Below, in pieces: positions 30,483 through 42,000 of a stretch of 64,000 bases of DNA; position 1 is the first letter of the stretch, and every line of letters begins with the position of its first letter. This stretch comes from Tachypleus tridentatus (taxonomy: Eukaryota > Arthropoda > Merostomata > Xiphosura > Limulidae). Made by a program: the position numbers and the translations under genes. Below the pieces are notes generated by a model. That model was not told the origin of the DNA. It made no database searches and saw only the letters and a program-made list of their open reading frames with translations. The DNA is taken from NCBI RefSeq assembly GCF_004210375.1, contig NC_134832.1:151525592-151589591 (forward strand), given 5' to 3'.

Positions 30483-31210
30483 ATCGTAAGTAACTTAAAA
30501 GCAGTTCAAAAAATAGTAAAATTCATTATAATTTAATTAATGTTACACAGTATTGAAACATATACTGATTATGTTTGTTCTTTTTATCATTGGAACATTA
30601 CTCACTGCTTGTTGTTTATTTGGACTCAAGATATCATTTTACTACTACACTCTTATGTTCCTGTGACAGTTTATCAAACTAATATTACTTACAAGTAACA
30701 AAGTTAGTTTTAAACCAGTAAAATTCTTTATCGGACACAGTTTGTTTCTCATCTTATACACGTGTCGTTTTTATTCTCTTTAGAGCTTATTCGATTGATT
30801 AAAAAAACTAAACGTCTATAAAGACGTAAACATAGCTATTACACGAGTAAGTCTTGTTCTCTGTCTTTTATCTAGAATTGTTCATTCAAAACAATATATT
30901 ATTTGAATATTCTAATTATAAAATTTAAAATGCTTGTTTTAATACGTTATTATATTGTTATAAAAATTAAGTTTCAGTGTGTTGATTTTTGTCAGTTGTA
31001 ATATTTTCATTCACTAGTAGACCGTTTAGCTCTCAAGAAAACTGTCCAATGAGAATCGCCAGATCTTTTTACGTCACCTCACTGCGACCAATCAAAACCT
31101 GATTCATCTAAACTGACGTTTTTGTGTGTGTGTTTTTCCCATTTAAATCCTTAGTAAGTGTTCAACTGTAAATTCAGATAGTCTTCAATAAAAACATTTT
31201 ATATCCAAAT
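30483..31210 (+). other. Probable 3' UTR of the second glycine-rich gene, possibly spliced
   Basis: A consensus donor (GTAAGT at 30486) four bases after the stop codon and a pyrimidine-rich acceptor ending at 30783 could remove about 300 bp. The first AATAAA I see on this strand is at 31187-31192. Confidence 0.4.
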
Positions 31211-32175
31211 ATTTGTTTGCCTTATCTTAAAATTAAAACAGTAAATGCTGATAGACAATTACTCTTACTATGTTTGAAGGTCTAACACATCTCATATACT
31301 TTGTTGTGGTTATTCGCCAATACGACTATATCAGTTTATTTAATATTTAGTTGCTAAACAATTAATAACAAGTTAATAATTAAATATATGTGATTGTATA
31401 GACCATTAGCCACGACAAAGATTTATATCCGCTCCAAAGTCTTACTTAGCTAAGTTTTAATACGGTTTTAATGTTTTTGAGTGAAGCCATATTTAATACC
31501 AAAACACGTATTTACAAAAGCTGTACAAACTTTTATCTCATTTTCACTTTTCGTTTTTCTAAATTAAAACTTCATCTATTTGACACGAAAATTTACTTCA
31601 GATGTTACATGAACAAAACTTTACTCTGAAGATGGATAAGTACAATCATTATTTATAATAAACGTTTACCGTTATTCATTTATTAGAAAGTTAGAAAGTG
31701 TTACACAAACTTTAAAACAGCAGTTTTTATGAATGATCACCTGGGTTTTCACACAAACAGACATATAAGACGATACATTTTATATTTACTGAAAAATAAC
31801 TTCAGTTACATGTATCGTGTTTTCAATGACTTATAAAGGAGTCGATATAAACACAACAATAACAACAACACAATTAGTATAACAGGGCTGTACTGTAAAC
31901 ATGTGTTATGTTTTCATATACAAACACAAAACCAACACAAGCAGCAGGTTATAGGCCTACTGTAAACATATGTTATGTTTTTGATATACAAACACAGCAA
32001 TAACACAGGTAGATTTTAAAGCTCTGTTGCAAACACGTCATGTGTTCATACGCATAGATAAATTCTTGCGATAACTATTCACGTGATTTTAATATGAATA
32101 TTAGTATACTGATTTGGGTTTAGCATCTTCTAAATAAATAAATATGTTGTTTTTGGTAAAATTCATTATCTAGTA
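31211..32175. other. Intergenic sequence with a degenerate ~75-bp repeat
   Basis: Between about 31850 and 32050 the motif ACTGTAAACATGTGTTATGT, then TTTTCATATACAAACACA, recurs roughly three times with heavy divergence. Otherwise nothing was recognised. Confidence 0.5.
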
Positions 32176-32450
32176 GGCCCGGCCCTGACCAGGTGGTTAA
32201 GGCACTCGACTCGTAATCCGAGGGCAGCGGTTTGAATCCCCGTCACACAGAAATTTTTCGTCCTTTCAGCTGTGGGAGCGCTATAACGTTACGGTCAATT
32301 CCACTATTCGTCGGTAAACGAGTAGCTCAAGAGTTGGCGGTCGGTGGTGATGACTAGCTGCCTTCCCTCTAGTCTTACACTGCTAAATTAGGGATGGCTA
32401 GCGCAGATAGCCCTCGAGTAGCTGTGCGCGAAATTAAAAAAAAATCAAAC
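32176..32450 (+). mobile_element. SINE-A copy, near full length
   Basis: GGCCCGGCCCTGACCAGGTG, GACTCGTAATCCGAGGGCAG, GGTTTGAATCCCCGTC, the body including ACTAGCTGCCTTCCCTCTAG, and the tail GCGCGAAATTAAAAAAAAAT. Confidence 0.93.
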
Positions 32451-33880
32451 GAAACGGTTATCTGAGTAGAGAATTAGATTAGTATATTTGAAAGTATATA
32501 TTATTTAGCTTTACAAATATACCTCAGAAACAATTGATACGTTGTAGAAAAACCTGATACCACACTTTCACACTCAGGGTGTTCATTAATTCACAGGTGT
32601 TTACAAACAATTGAAACAAGTTCTCTTTCAAGTATTTCCAGCAGTTTTTAACATGTTAGTCGGAGCTTAAAACAAGAGAACTGAAATAATAAATACATAA
32701 TAATGTTCATAAATCGTCTGTTCGTTGAGACTTCGACTTCTCGTCTGTCCAGTGTATCAAAATTATTAGGCGAATATAATTTTGACTGTTCAAATCCACC
32801 TAGTGACAAACAACGGAGACTTATTCCTAATATCCCGTCCAGTTTGTGAAGAAATTAGCATTGAAAATATAATTTCCAATGTCATGGAACTTGATGTTTC
32901 TTCGTTCTGAGAAACATTATGATAAAACAATTAAAAGAATAGATTCTTTGTGTTTTGAGCCTCATGATGGAAAAAAATGAGGTCTGTTATTCTGGATTTA
33001 TGTATTAAACAAAGAATAAGTAAGTTTGGTTGATTCACAGTGACCGAAATCAGGAAGACATCTTGTTTTCATCTGTTAAACGTTCATGTGTTCTTAATAT
33101 GATCACAATGACAGTAGAATAATTATATTTAGTGAAAGTTTAAATAAATCAAATAATTCAACAAATAGATTTTTAGTTGCATTAAAATACAAATGTACCT
33201 TCTAGCTGATCACGTTTATTTGTATGTATTGTGAAACTGATACCAGCATCCATAGCGGGGACATACAGATATTATTAATGTTGCAAAAGATTATGTAAAT
33301 TTATGATAACATTAGATGCACACTCGTGACCTAACTGAGCGAATGAATGCCTTACCATTTTCTATGATTTTTGCAAGTGAATGAAAGATCTGAAACACTG
33401 ACATGTCACCATTAAAAACATCTTGGGAGATCAATTTAAAATAAAGATGCGTGCAATGAAAAGTAGAAACTTTCACAGTTTCCTTTCTTCGTACCCTAAG
33501 GGCGCAATAGATTTACTGTTTATTTTGGACGGTCACATGCTTTGTAAATTGGCATCCTATCTCAGGAAATTAGTAAGGCATCTGAATTCATTCTGAGATA
33601 AAAAGAAATAAGTGGATGACAAAAGAATTCAAAACCCGGAATAATAGAAGGTGGAAACGAAAGTAAAAAGTTTATTATGAAATAAGAACATACAAGAGAG
33701 AGCTATATTGTGCTCAAACATCTTTGATAGAGGTTCCATAAACGTCTGTACTGTTTACTTTCTTCAAACCCTCTCACCCCTTAATGAAGCATTACGTTAC
33801 CTGACAACTCTTACAACAAAATAAATCAAACCACCTTTTCCGAGAATTGTCAAATGACGTCAGCAAAGTTACTTGACAAA
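32451..33880. other. Intergenic sequence, nothing recognised
   Basis: About 1.4 kb with no supported open frame, repeat or fold. Confidence 0.45.
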
Positions 33881-33943
33881 TAATTTAGCTTTCTATATGC
33901 AAAAACGGCTCGTTTGGGCTGAGAAAACACTTTACATAGAAGA

Positions 33944-33985
33944 GCGAACAACGTTTCGACCTTCTTCGGTCATCGTCAGGTTCAC
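33944..33985 (-). ncRNA. Hammerhead-ribozyme-like motif, left copy
   Basis: Mirror image of the motif at 34519-34560. In the sense of the endonuclease frame it lies about 115 bp downstream of the stop codon, where Penelope-like terminal repeats carry such motifs. Confidence 0.42.
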
Positions 33986-34101
33986 AAAGAAAGAGGTAAC
34001 TGACCGGAAGCTGACCACATGTTTGAAAGGGGTTGTGTAACTGTGTGTCGAAATGTAGAGGGCGGTATTAGATGTTTGAATATATAATTTTATTTATTAT
34101 A

Positions 34102-34434
34102 TTAATATAGGTATAAAGACGTTCCTTTATATTGGTTTATTTTGGGTTTAAGTTGTTGTATAAGTAAGGCTTCTTTAATTTTACGTTTGTTTATGTTTGT
34201 TTCTTTATTTAGTATTTGAGTGTTTTCTATGGTTATGTTGTGTTTATTTGACTTGCAGTGTTCGAAAACGTGAGAAGGTGACTTTTATGTTCTTTGAATC
34301 TGGTTTCCATTTTTCTACTTGTTTCTCCAATATAGAAGTCGTGGCAGTTATCACATTGTATTTTATAAATAATGTTGGTGTGGTGTTTGTCAGTGTAGTT
34401 TTTACATAGTATAGACCTCAGTTTTGTGCCGGGT
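34102..34434 (-). pseudogene. GIY-YIG endonuclease domain (C-terminus of a Penelope-like polyprotein), frameshifted
   Basis: Minus strand from 34434: PGTKLRSILCKNYTDKHHTN, then IIYKIQCDNCHDFYIGETSR, then KMETRFKEHKSH. This contains the paired cysteines and the YIGET (GIY-YIG) motif, with R and E-H further on. A one-base shift near 34270-34285 moves the continuation into another frame: SHVFEHCKSNKHNITIENTQ, ILNKETNINKRKIKEALLIQ, QLKPKINQYKGTSLYLY, stop at 34102. Family knowledge: Penelope-like elements encode a reverse transcriptase fused to this nuclease, which nicks the target. Here the reverse transcriptase is absent and the nuclease is broken, so the copy is inactive. Confidence 0.88.
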
Positions 34435-34518
34435 TTTGTCGCCCTCTACATTTCGACACACAGTTACACAACCCCTTTCAAACATGTGGTCAGCTTCCGG
34501 TCAGTTACCTCTTTCTTT

Positions 34519-34560
34519 GTGAACCTGACGATGACCGAAGAAGGTCGAAACGTTGTTCGC
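34519..34560 (+). ncRNA. Hammerhead-ribozyme-like motif, right copy
   Basis: Stem I: GUGAAC (34519-34524) pairs with GUUCGC (34555-34560) over 6 bp including one G-U. Core: CUGACGA (34525-34531, fits CUGANGA). Stem II: GACC / GGUC around a GAAGAA loop. Then GAAA (34547-34550) and C-G-U-U with the expected cleavage position after U34554. Departures from consensus: one extra U (34532) before stem II, and a stem III reduced to the palindrome ACGU with no loop. It could therefore close only between two molecules, as proposed for some animal hammerheads. Confidence 0.45.
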
Positions 34561-34656
34561 TCTTCTATGTAAAGTGTTTTCTCAGCCCAAACGAGCCGTT
34601 TTTGCATATAAATTTCTCAACAAGTGGGTTTCTCGTCATCACTGATTAATTTAGCT

Positions 34657-35373
34657 CTCTAACGATCTTTAAAGCTCCACCTCGTGGCATTCAAGAGAAG
34701 TATATTCAAATAAAATTTGTACTTCCCACCAAGAACGTTATAATCCATCCCAGTCCTCACGTTATGCTTCAAACCATATGTTTCGAAAATAAAAAGTATA
34801 TATACTCAAATGTGTTTGGTAAGTTGAGTCTGAAAAGATGAATTGGAATGTTCTACTTCAATTCGTCTAATCGTAACGGAGCTATCAAGTGATTTCAATC
34901 GAAATTCTCCAACGATTCACATTTCTCACGTGTTTATTTACATCATTCGCAAGAAATAAATGACAAACGTTAGAGTAGAATAATCGCTAATAACATTGTT
35001 ATAATTTTATTTTTTGATTTGAATACAAAACTACCTTCAGACACAAACACAGTATTTATAGTATTGCCTCTACATCCACATTATTGTTCAATAAGATGGT
35101 TCTAATAATTACTGAAATCTAATTATTATGGCACCGTATTAAAATACAGTTAAATTTCAAATGATACGAACATCTTGAAATCAGCATATGGAGAATTATA
35201 TTACTGTTCGTCAAGATGCGAACTCGTAAGAGTTACTACACACCGTAAAAACATCATATGGCGAGTGCAATCATTTTTCATCATGAAGATGTTAACCATT
35301 AGGTTTAGCACGTGACACGTTCCTTAGGACTCGACAAAAATGAGTAATTAACTTAATTATACGATTATGTTTC
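34657..35373. other. Intergenic sequence, nothing recognised
   Basis: AT-rich with no supported gene. Confidence 0.45.
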
Positions 35374-35560
35374 CACAGTGTTGGTTAGTCAGGTGCAGGA
35401 ATCCCCCCAGTCTTCATGGAAACTACTATCATTACGTTTTCACAGTGTTGGTTAGTCAGGTGCAGGAATCCCCCCAGTCTTCATGAAAACTACTATCATT
35501 CCGTTATCATGGTCATGATTTTTCAGGTGTAGAAATCCATCCAGTCTTTAAGGGCATGAA
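35374..35560. repeat. 67-bp tandem repeat, 2.5 copies
   Basis: CACAGTGTTGGTTAGTCAGG, TGCAGGAATCCCCCCAGTCT, TCATGGAAACTACTATCATT starts at 35374 and 35441. A third, diverged copy (TTTCAGGTGTAGAAATCCAT, CCAGTCTT) follows. Confidence 0.88.
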
Positions 35561-35901
35561 AATTATGCTTTATCTGAGAGATGACAATATTATAAGTAAT
35601 TTACGTTAAATTTCGTATTTGTTGTAGGGATGGTAAAGACATTAGAAAAGATAGTATGCACAGAGAAAAAAGTTACATTTGTCATAGTAGGGAAAATTCA
35701 GGATTTTCTAAAATACTGCCTTATAAAATTGCAATTTAAAACTTGTATACTATTAAAATATTAAAATTATTAGCTACGATTGTAAGCTACACTAACTGTG
35801 TAACATGAACAAAGATTACTTTAATTATATTTTTAATGTAAATTACAGAAAACTACTAAGTAAAGGATGACCAGAACGAAAGGATTGAAACAGGTCAACA
35901 C

Positions 35902-36047
35902 TCTTCAAACACTGCCCCTTAGTGGCACAACGGTATGCCGTAGATTTACAACGCTAAAACCGGGTTTCAATATCCGTTGTGGGCAGAGCACAGGTAGCCC
36001 ATCGTTTGTCTTTGTTCTTAATTACAAACAAACAATCTTCAAACACT
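35902..36047 (+). mobile_element. SINE-B copy, complete, with perfect 12-bp target-site duplication
   Basis: The element is 35914-36035, flanked by TCTTCAAACACT on both sides (35902-35913, 36036-36047). Head GCCCCTTAGTGGCACAACGG, TATGCCGTAGATTTACAACG, B box GGGTTTCAATATCC, then GGGCAGAGCACAGGTAGCCC and the tail CTTAATTACAAACAAACAA. This is the best SINE-B reference in the window. The 71-codon open frame at 35867-36082 is mostly this SINE. Confidence 0.93.
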
Positions 36048-36500
36048 TTAACACTTATTGTATTGCATGGTTAGTAATCTAGTCGAGTCACTTGAGATAG
36101 TTTGTGATGGCTACCAAACAGCCTTCAGTGGTATATGACTATTACATAGCTCCTACTGATAGTTCTGTAACGTTAAGGTAAAATGTAAATATTTTTAGTG
36201 CATTATTTTTACTTCAGGATAAACCATTCCTAACCTGCTAACACATATAATGATAAGCATTTTTATTCGTTTTATTAATTTAATATGAACTATCTTCTAT
36301 ATAAATTATACAGTATAATATTGTTAATTTAACTTTCTCATAAACTGTATTATATAACTTAGATACTCTTCTGTATTTGTAGTATAATCAAAAAGTCTAC
36401 ATCTGTCTCTGGTACTTCCACCTACGGGTAGCAGCAATGTACTGCACAGAATCAACTAAATATAAGTCTACACACCTTTGTCAGAAGTATATCTCAGACA
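36048..36500. other. Intergenic sequence, nothing recognised
   Basis: AT-rich. It may include the 5' part of the adjacent hAT relic, but nothing is legible. Confidence 0.4.
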
Positions 36501-36504
36501 AACC

Positions 36505-37430
36505 TGGTGCACTGTAACCATTATCATTAGCGAAGTCAAAAGATTTCCATGATCTACCGGTAACCATGGATTCGTGGTACGTTTTTTGTTTTTTTTTCAG
36601 TTGCAAGCATCTAACGTCAATGTCACTGTGGACATCTGGTGTATCAGACAAGTGTTTAGCTTTCTTGGATTCACTGGTCATTTTATACTTGACTGGAAAA
36701 TACAAACAGTCATGCTGGCATATCGATGTCTCAAGGGATGCCACACATCTGATAAGAGCTCAATGTGGTAAAATAATAAATATTTTCAAGGTGTGATATG
36801 TCATGTCTGATAACGCATCCAACATGATCAAGGCTTCCTGCTTTGAACCACAAATACTACGTAGTGTGGAGATGGTGATAGCCCATCTTCAGATAGTTAT
36901 TCAGAAGATGAATTTTTGGATGAATCTTATTCAGCAGATAATTTATCTAAATTTCTTCGGAAACATAACTTGTTATCAGAGATGGCATAAAACATTGGGC
37001 CGCTAATGAAAGTAATTTCCAAAGCATCGGCCATTGTGTCCCATATTTGAAAATCAATACTATCAAGTGACCTACTTGGGAGAGAGACCACAGTTCAGTC
37101 GGTAACACTAACACGATGAAATGTGTGACCTATGGTATATGAACCAATCAAATGACCCTGTAGTAGAAAGTCAATAAGATTTCTCAACAAATAATCCTAC
37201 AACCATGAATCCAAAGGAGGGTTGTAACCCCCTTGACAAAAAGTAAGTTCTTTAGATTATTTGCTTCCCTCAAGAAACCAGCCACTTTATCTTCAGAGGA
37301 CACAGAAATCAACACCTATCTCGATTACATTCCTGAAAAAATCAACCCTATAACATGTTCCTACCATAACTCTGCTATAAAAACACTATTTGAGTGTTCC
37401 AGAATTCTTGGGCAAAGCCTCAAGACCTGA
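36505..37430 (+). pseudogene. hAT/ZBED-type transposase relic, multiply frameshifted
   Basis: Fragments in three plus frames follow the order of hAT transposases. First, PLSLAKSKDFHDLPVTMDSW (36518 onward) resembles the 'P-x-S-x-V-x-x-x-x-F-x-x-L' block before the catalytic core. Then VNVTVDIWCIRQVFSFLGFT and GHFILDWKIQTVMLAYRCLK, with GCHTS, match the 'T-x-D-x-W...G-x-T-x-H-F-I-x-x-W' region holding the first catalytic D. Next, MSDNASNMIKASCFEP (36803) matches the 'T-D-N-A-x-N-M' block with the second D. Finally EDTEINTYLDYI, near 37290, resembles the C-terminal dimerisation region. Frameshifts and stops break every junction. Terminal inverted repeats were not found. The minus-strand open frame over 36481-36744 is a shadow. 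Confidence 0.75.
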
Positions 37431-37632
37431 TCGCCGCTGTCTCTCTGACCACACATACAGTTCATAAAGAATGACGGTCACTTATCATAAACTACTTACA
37501 TTTTGGTTTGTTCTAAAACACCGTTAAGAGATTTTGAAAATCGAATTATTGAAATTATTTGGTCAAATTTCGTTTGTTTCAGTGTTTAAAAAGTTTTTTT
37601 TTTCATAAAATAAAAGTAATGATTGTCTTCTT

Positions 37633-37724
37633 TGTTATTGAGCACAAATCTACACAAAGAGCTCTGCTCAATACTATTTCTAAGAGTATAATTCTGCAGA
37701 CATACCGCTGTGCCACTGGGGGCA
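37633..37724 (-). mobile_element. SINE-B copy, diverged
   Basis: GTTATTGAGCACAAATCTAC, ACAAAGAGCTCTGCTCAATA, then GCAGACATACCGCTGTGCCA and CTGGGGGCA in reverse complement give tail and head of SINE-B; the B box region is eroded. Confidence 0.65.
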
Positions 37725-37895
37725 AAAATGTTTGAAATCTTATCGTCTGCTGTCTTATCATTGTTGCATATTTCCTGACAAAGTATTCACAAATACATTT
37801 CTAGGTATTCATATAATTAGCATTTTTTCTATATTCATTTTCCTATTGATAAAAGTATGAAGTATTCATGTTTGTGTTCTATTACTGATCTTCAG

Positions 37896-38167
37896 GGCCC
37901 GACATGGCCAGGTGGTTAGAACGCTCGACTCCTCCTCTGAAGGTCGCGGATTTGAATCCCCATGACGCCAAACATGCTCGCCCTTTCAGCCGTAGGGGCA
38001 TTGTAATGTTACAGTCAATTCCACTACTCGTTGGTAAATGGGTAGCCCAGAGATGGTGGTAGGTGGTGATGACTAGTTGCCTTTCCTATAGTCTTACACT
38101 GCTAAATTAAGGACGGCTAACGCATATAACCCTCGTGAAGCTTTGCGCGAAATTCAAAACAAACTAA
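37896..38167 (+). mobile_element. SINE-A copy
   Basis: GGGCCCGACATGGCCAGGTG, GGTTAGAACGCTCGACTCCT, GGATTTGAATCCCCATGACG, the full body, then GCTTTGCGCGAAATTCAAAA and CAAACTAAA. Flanks CTGATCTTCA and CTGATTCTCA may be a decayed target duplication. Confidence 0.92.
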
Positions 38168-39040
38168 ACTGATTCTCAATATTCACTCCATCCCTAGCAT
38201 ACATACATATCTGATAGGTATTAATACGTTGCTGTCTGCACCCATAACAATACATAAATTTCTAGGAAAATCAAGCTTTCTATGTAAACAATAAATGTAC
38301 TAAGGAAACCTGAAGTGCTGATCATCATAAAATAAACTCAGACTCAAACTTCTTACTCACTAACCTTCCATTTGCATGAGATTTCATGTTGAATAAAAAA
38401 TAAATAAAATTTTTATTAAACGATGCTCCCCCAGAATCTATAGTTGGTTAATCGGATATTTAATCAAATTTAAAAGTTTAATATTTTTTTAATTTTATAA
38501 TATAAAGTCTAGTCAAAATCGATATGTACATAACCTAACTAGCTGTAGTAGCATAGAAAGTTTTAATGCTACAAAAATATAGAGACAAGAAAGTCAGAAA
38601 CCACAAAAACTGACTTACTTAAACACAGATTGTCCATACTTTGACAGATCACTGTAATTATGTTAAACTGAGAAATAGTAGGGATAAAGGTTCTTAAATT
38701 TTATGTAACTCAGATTCTCCAGTTTTCACTTTCTTATTTCAATACTTTTTATAGTATTAAAACTTTCTATATTATTATAGCTAGCTACGTTACCTACATA
38801 TCAATACCTACTTACCTTTAAAAATTCAAACTTTTTCATAATTATAATTTTTTTCCTTTCTATTAGGAACATTTTTGTGAGTCAGCAACACCAAACGTGG
38901 GGGCGCTCATATAGCTGAATCGATTCTATCGCTCACAATGATTTCTTCTAACCTAATCTCTAATTTAGTTATGTATCCAAAGTAGTCCATTATATGTTTT
39001 TTATTCATGTACTAGTGTCGTTTTTTGTATAAAAAAGAAA
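38168..39040. other. AT-rich sequence flanking the satellite, nothing recognised
   Basis: About 870 bp without gene, SINE or tandem repeat separate the last SINE-A from the satellite edge. Confidence 0.5.
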
Positions 39041-42000
39041 TTACTGGAAAAAAGAAATGGAACACCAAATAAAAGAATTGTGAAGCCTACTCATTACGGG
39101 AAATGGAACCCCAAATAAAAGAATTGTGAAGCCTACTCATTACGTGAAATGGAACCTTAAATAAAATAATTGTGAAGCCTACTCATTTCGTGAAATGGAA
39201 CCCCCAAAAAAGAATTGTGAAGCCTACTCATTACAGGAAATGGAACCCCAAATAAAAGAATTGTGAAGCCTACTCATTACGTGAAATGGAACCCCAAATA
39301 AAAGAATTGTGAAGCCTACTCATTACAGGAAATGGAACCCCAAATAAAAGAATTGTGAAGCCTACTCATTACAGGAAATGGAACCCCAAATAAAAGAATT
39401 ATGAACCCTACTCATTAGAGGAAATGGAACCCCAAATAAAAGAATTGTGAAGCCTACTCATTACGTGAAATGGAACCCCAAATAAAAGAATTGTGAAGCC
39501 TATTCATTACAGGAAATGGAACCCCAAATAAAAGAATTGTGAAGCCTACTCATTACAGGAAATGGAACCCCAAATAAAAGAATTATGAACCCTACACATT
39601 ATAGGAAATGGAACCCCAAATAAAAAAAATTGTGAAGCCTATTCATTACAGGAAATGGAACCCCAAATAAAAGAATTGTGAAGCCTACTCATTACAGGAA
39701 ATGGAACCCCAAATAAAAGAATTGTGAAGTCTACTCATTACAGGAAATGGAACCCCAAATAAAAGAATTGTGAAGCCTATTCATTACAGGAAATGGAACC
39801 CCAAATAAAAGAATTGTGAGCCTACTCATTACGGGAAATGGAACCCCAAATAAAAGAATTGTGAAACCTACTCATTACAGGAAAAGGAACCCCAAATAAA
39901 AGAATTGTGAAGCCTACTCATTACAGGAAATGGAACCCAAAATAAAAGAATTATGAACCCTACTCATTACGGGAAATGGAACACCAAATAAAAGAATTGT
40001 GAAGCCTACTCATTACGGGAAATGGAACCCCAAATAAAAGAATTGTGAAGCCTACTTATTACAGGAAATGGAACCCCAAATTAAATAATTGTGAAGCCTA
40101 CTCATTACAGGAAATGGAACCCCAAATAAAAGAATTGTGAAGCCTACTCATTACGGGAAATGGAACCCCAAATAAAAGAATTGTGAAGCCTATTCATTAC
40201 AGGAAATGGAACCCCAAATAAAAGAATTGTGAACCCTACTCATTACAGGAAATGGAACCCCAAATAAAAGAATTGTGAAGCCTACTCATTACGGGAAATG
40301 GAACCCCAAATAAAAGAATTGTGAAGCCTACTCATTACGTGAAATGGAACCCCCAAAAAAGAATTGTGAAGCCTACTCATTACGTTAAATGGAACCCCAA
40401 ATAAAAGAATTGTAAAGCCTACTCATTACAGGAAATGGAACCCCAAATAAAAGAATTGTGAAGCCTACTCATTACGTGAAATGGAACCCCAAATAAAAGA
40501 ATTGTGAAGCCTACTCATTACAGGAAATGGAACCCCAAATAAAAGAATTGTGAAGCCTACTCATTACAGGAAATGGAACCCCAAATAAAAAAATTATGAA
40601 CCCTACTCATTAGAGGAAATGGAACCCCAAATAAAAGAATTGTGAAGCCTACTCATTACGTGAAATGGAACCCCAAATAAAAGAATTGTGAAGCCTATTC
40701 ATTACAGGAAATGGAACCCCAAATAAAAGAATTGTGAAGCCTACTCATTACAGGAAATGGAACCCCAAATAAAAGAATTATGAACCCTACACATTATAGG
40801 AAATGGAACCCCAAATAAAAGAATTGTGAAGCCTATTCATTACGTGAAATGGAACCCCAAATAAAAGAATTGCGAAGCCTACTCATTACAGGAAATGGAA
40901 CGCCAAATAAAAAAATTGTGAAGCCTACTCATTACAGGAAATGGAACCCCAAATAAAATAATTGTGAAGCCTACTCATTAAGGGAAATGGAACCCCAAAT
41001 AAAAGAATTGTGAAGCCTACTCATTACAGGAAATGGAACCCCAAATAAAATAATTGTGAAGCCTACTCATTACAGGAAATGGAACCCCAAATAAAAGTAT
41101 TATGAAGCCTACTTATTACAGGAAATGGAACCCCAAATAAAAAAATTATAAAGCCTACTCATTACAGGAAATGGAACCCCAAATAAAAGAATTGTGAAGC
41201 CTATTCATTACGTGAAATGGAACCCCAAATAAAAGAATTGTGAAGCCTACTCATTACGTGAAATGGAACCCCAAAAAAAGAATTGTGAAGCCTACTCATT
41301 ACGTTAAATGGAACCCCAAATAAAAGATTTGTAAAGCCTACTCATTACAGGAAATGGAACCCCAAATAAAAGAATTGTGAAGCCTACTCATTACGTGAAA
41401 TGGAACCCCAAATAAAAAAATTGTGAAGCCTATTCATTACAGGAAATAGAACCCCAAATAAAAGAATTGTGAAGCCTACTCATTACAGGAAATGGAACCC
41501 CAAATAAAAGAATTGTGAAGTCTACTCATTACAGGAAATGGAACCCCAAATAAAAGAATTGTTAAGCCTATTCATTACAGGAAATGGAACCCCAAATAAA
41601 AGAATTGTGAGCCTACTCATTACGGGAAATGGAACCCCAAATAAAAGAATTATGAACCCTACTCATTACAGGAAATGGAACCCCAAATAAAAGAATTATG
41701 AAGCCTACTCATTACAGGAAATGGAACCCCAAATAAAAGAATTGTAAAGCCTACTCATTACACGAAATGGAACCCCAAATAAATAAATTATGAACCCTAC
41801 TCATTAGAGGAAATGGAACCCCAAATAAAAAAATTGTGAAGCCTATTCATTACAGGAAATGGAACCCCAAATAAAAGAATTGTGAAGCCTATTCATTACA
41901 GGAAATGGAACCCGAAATAAAAGAATTGTGAAGTCTACTCATTACAGGAAATGGAACCCCAAATAAAAGAATTGTGAAGTCTACTCATTACAGGAAATGG

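Larger units (their letters stand above)
33891..34646 (-). mobile_element. Penelope-like element remnant with perfect 171-bp inverted repeats
   Basis: Arms 33894-34064 and 34440-34610 are exact reverse complements over 171 bp. They flank a ~375-bp centre encoding the C-terminus of a GIY-YIG endonuclease on the minus strand. The right side carries an extra ~36-bp tail (CAACAAGTGGGTTTCTCGTC, ATCACTGAT) that the left side lacks. TAATTTAGCT at 33881-33890 and 34647-34656 is a 10-bp direct repeat at the borders, consistent with a target-site duplication that defines the insertion as about 756 bp. In the coding direction the reverse transcriptase is missing: the insertion is 5'-truncated and capped by an inverted copy of its own terminal repeat, as reported for Penelope-like elements. 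Confidence 0.82.
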
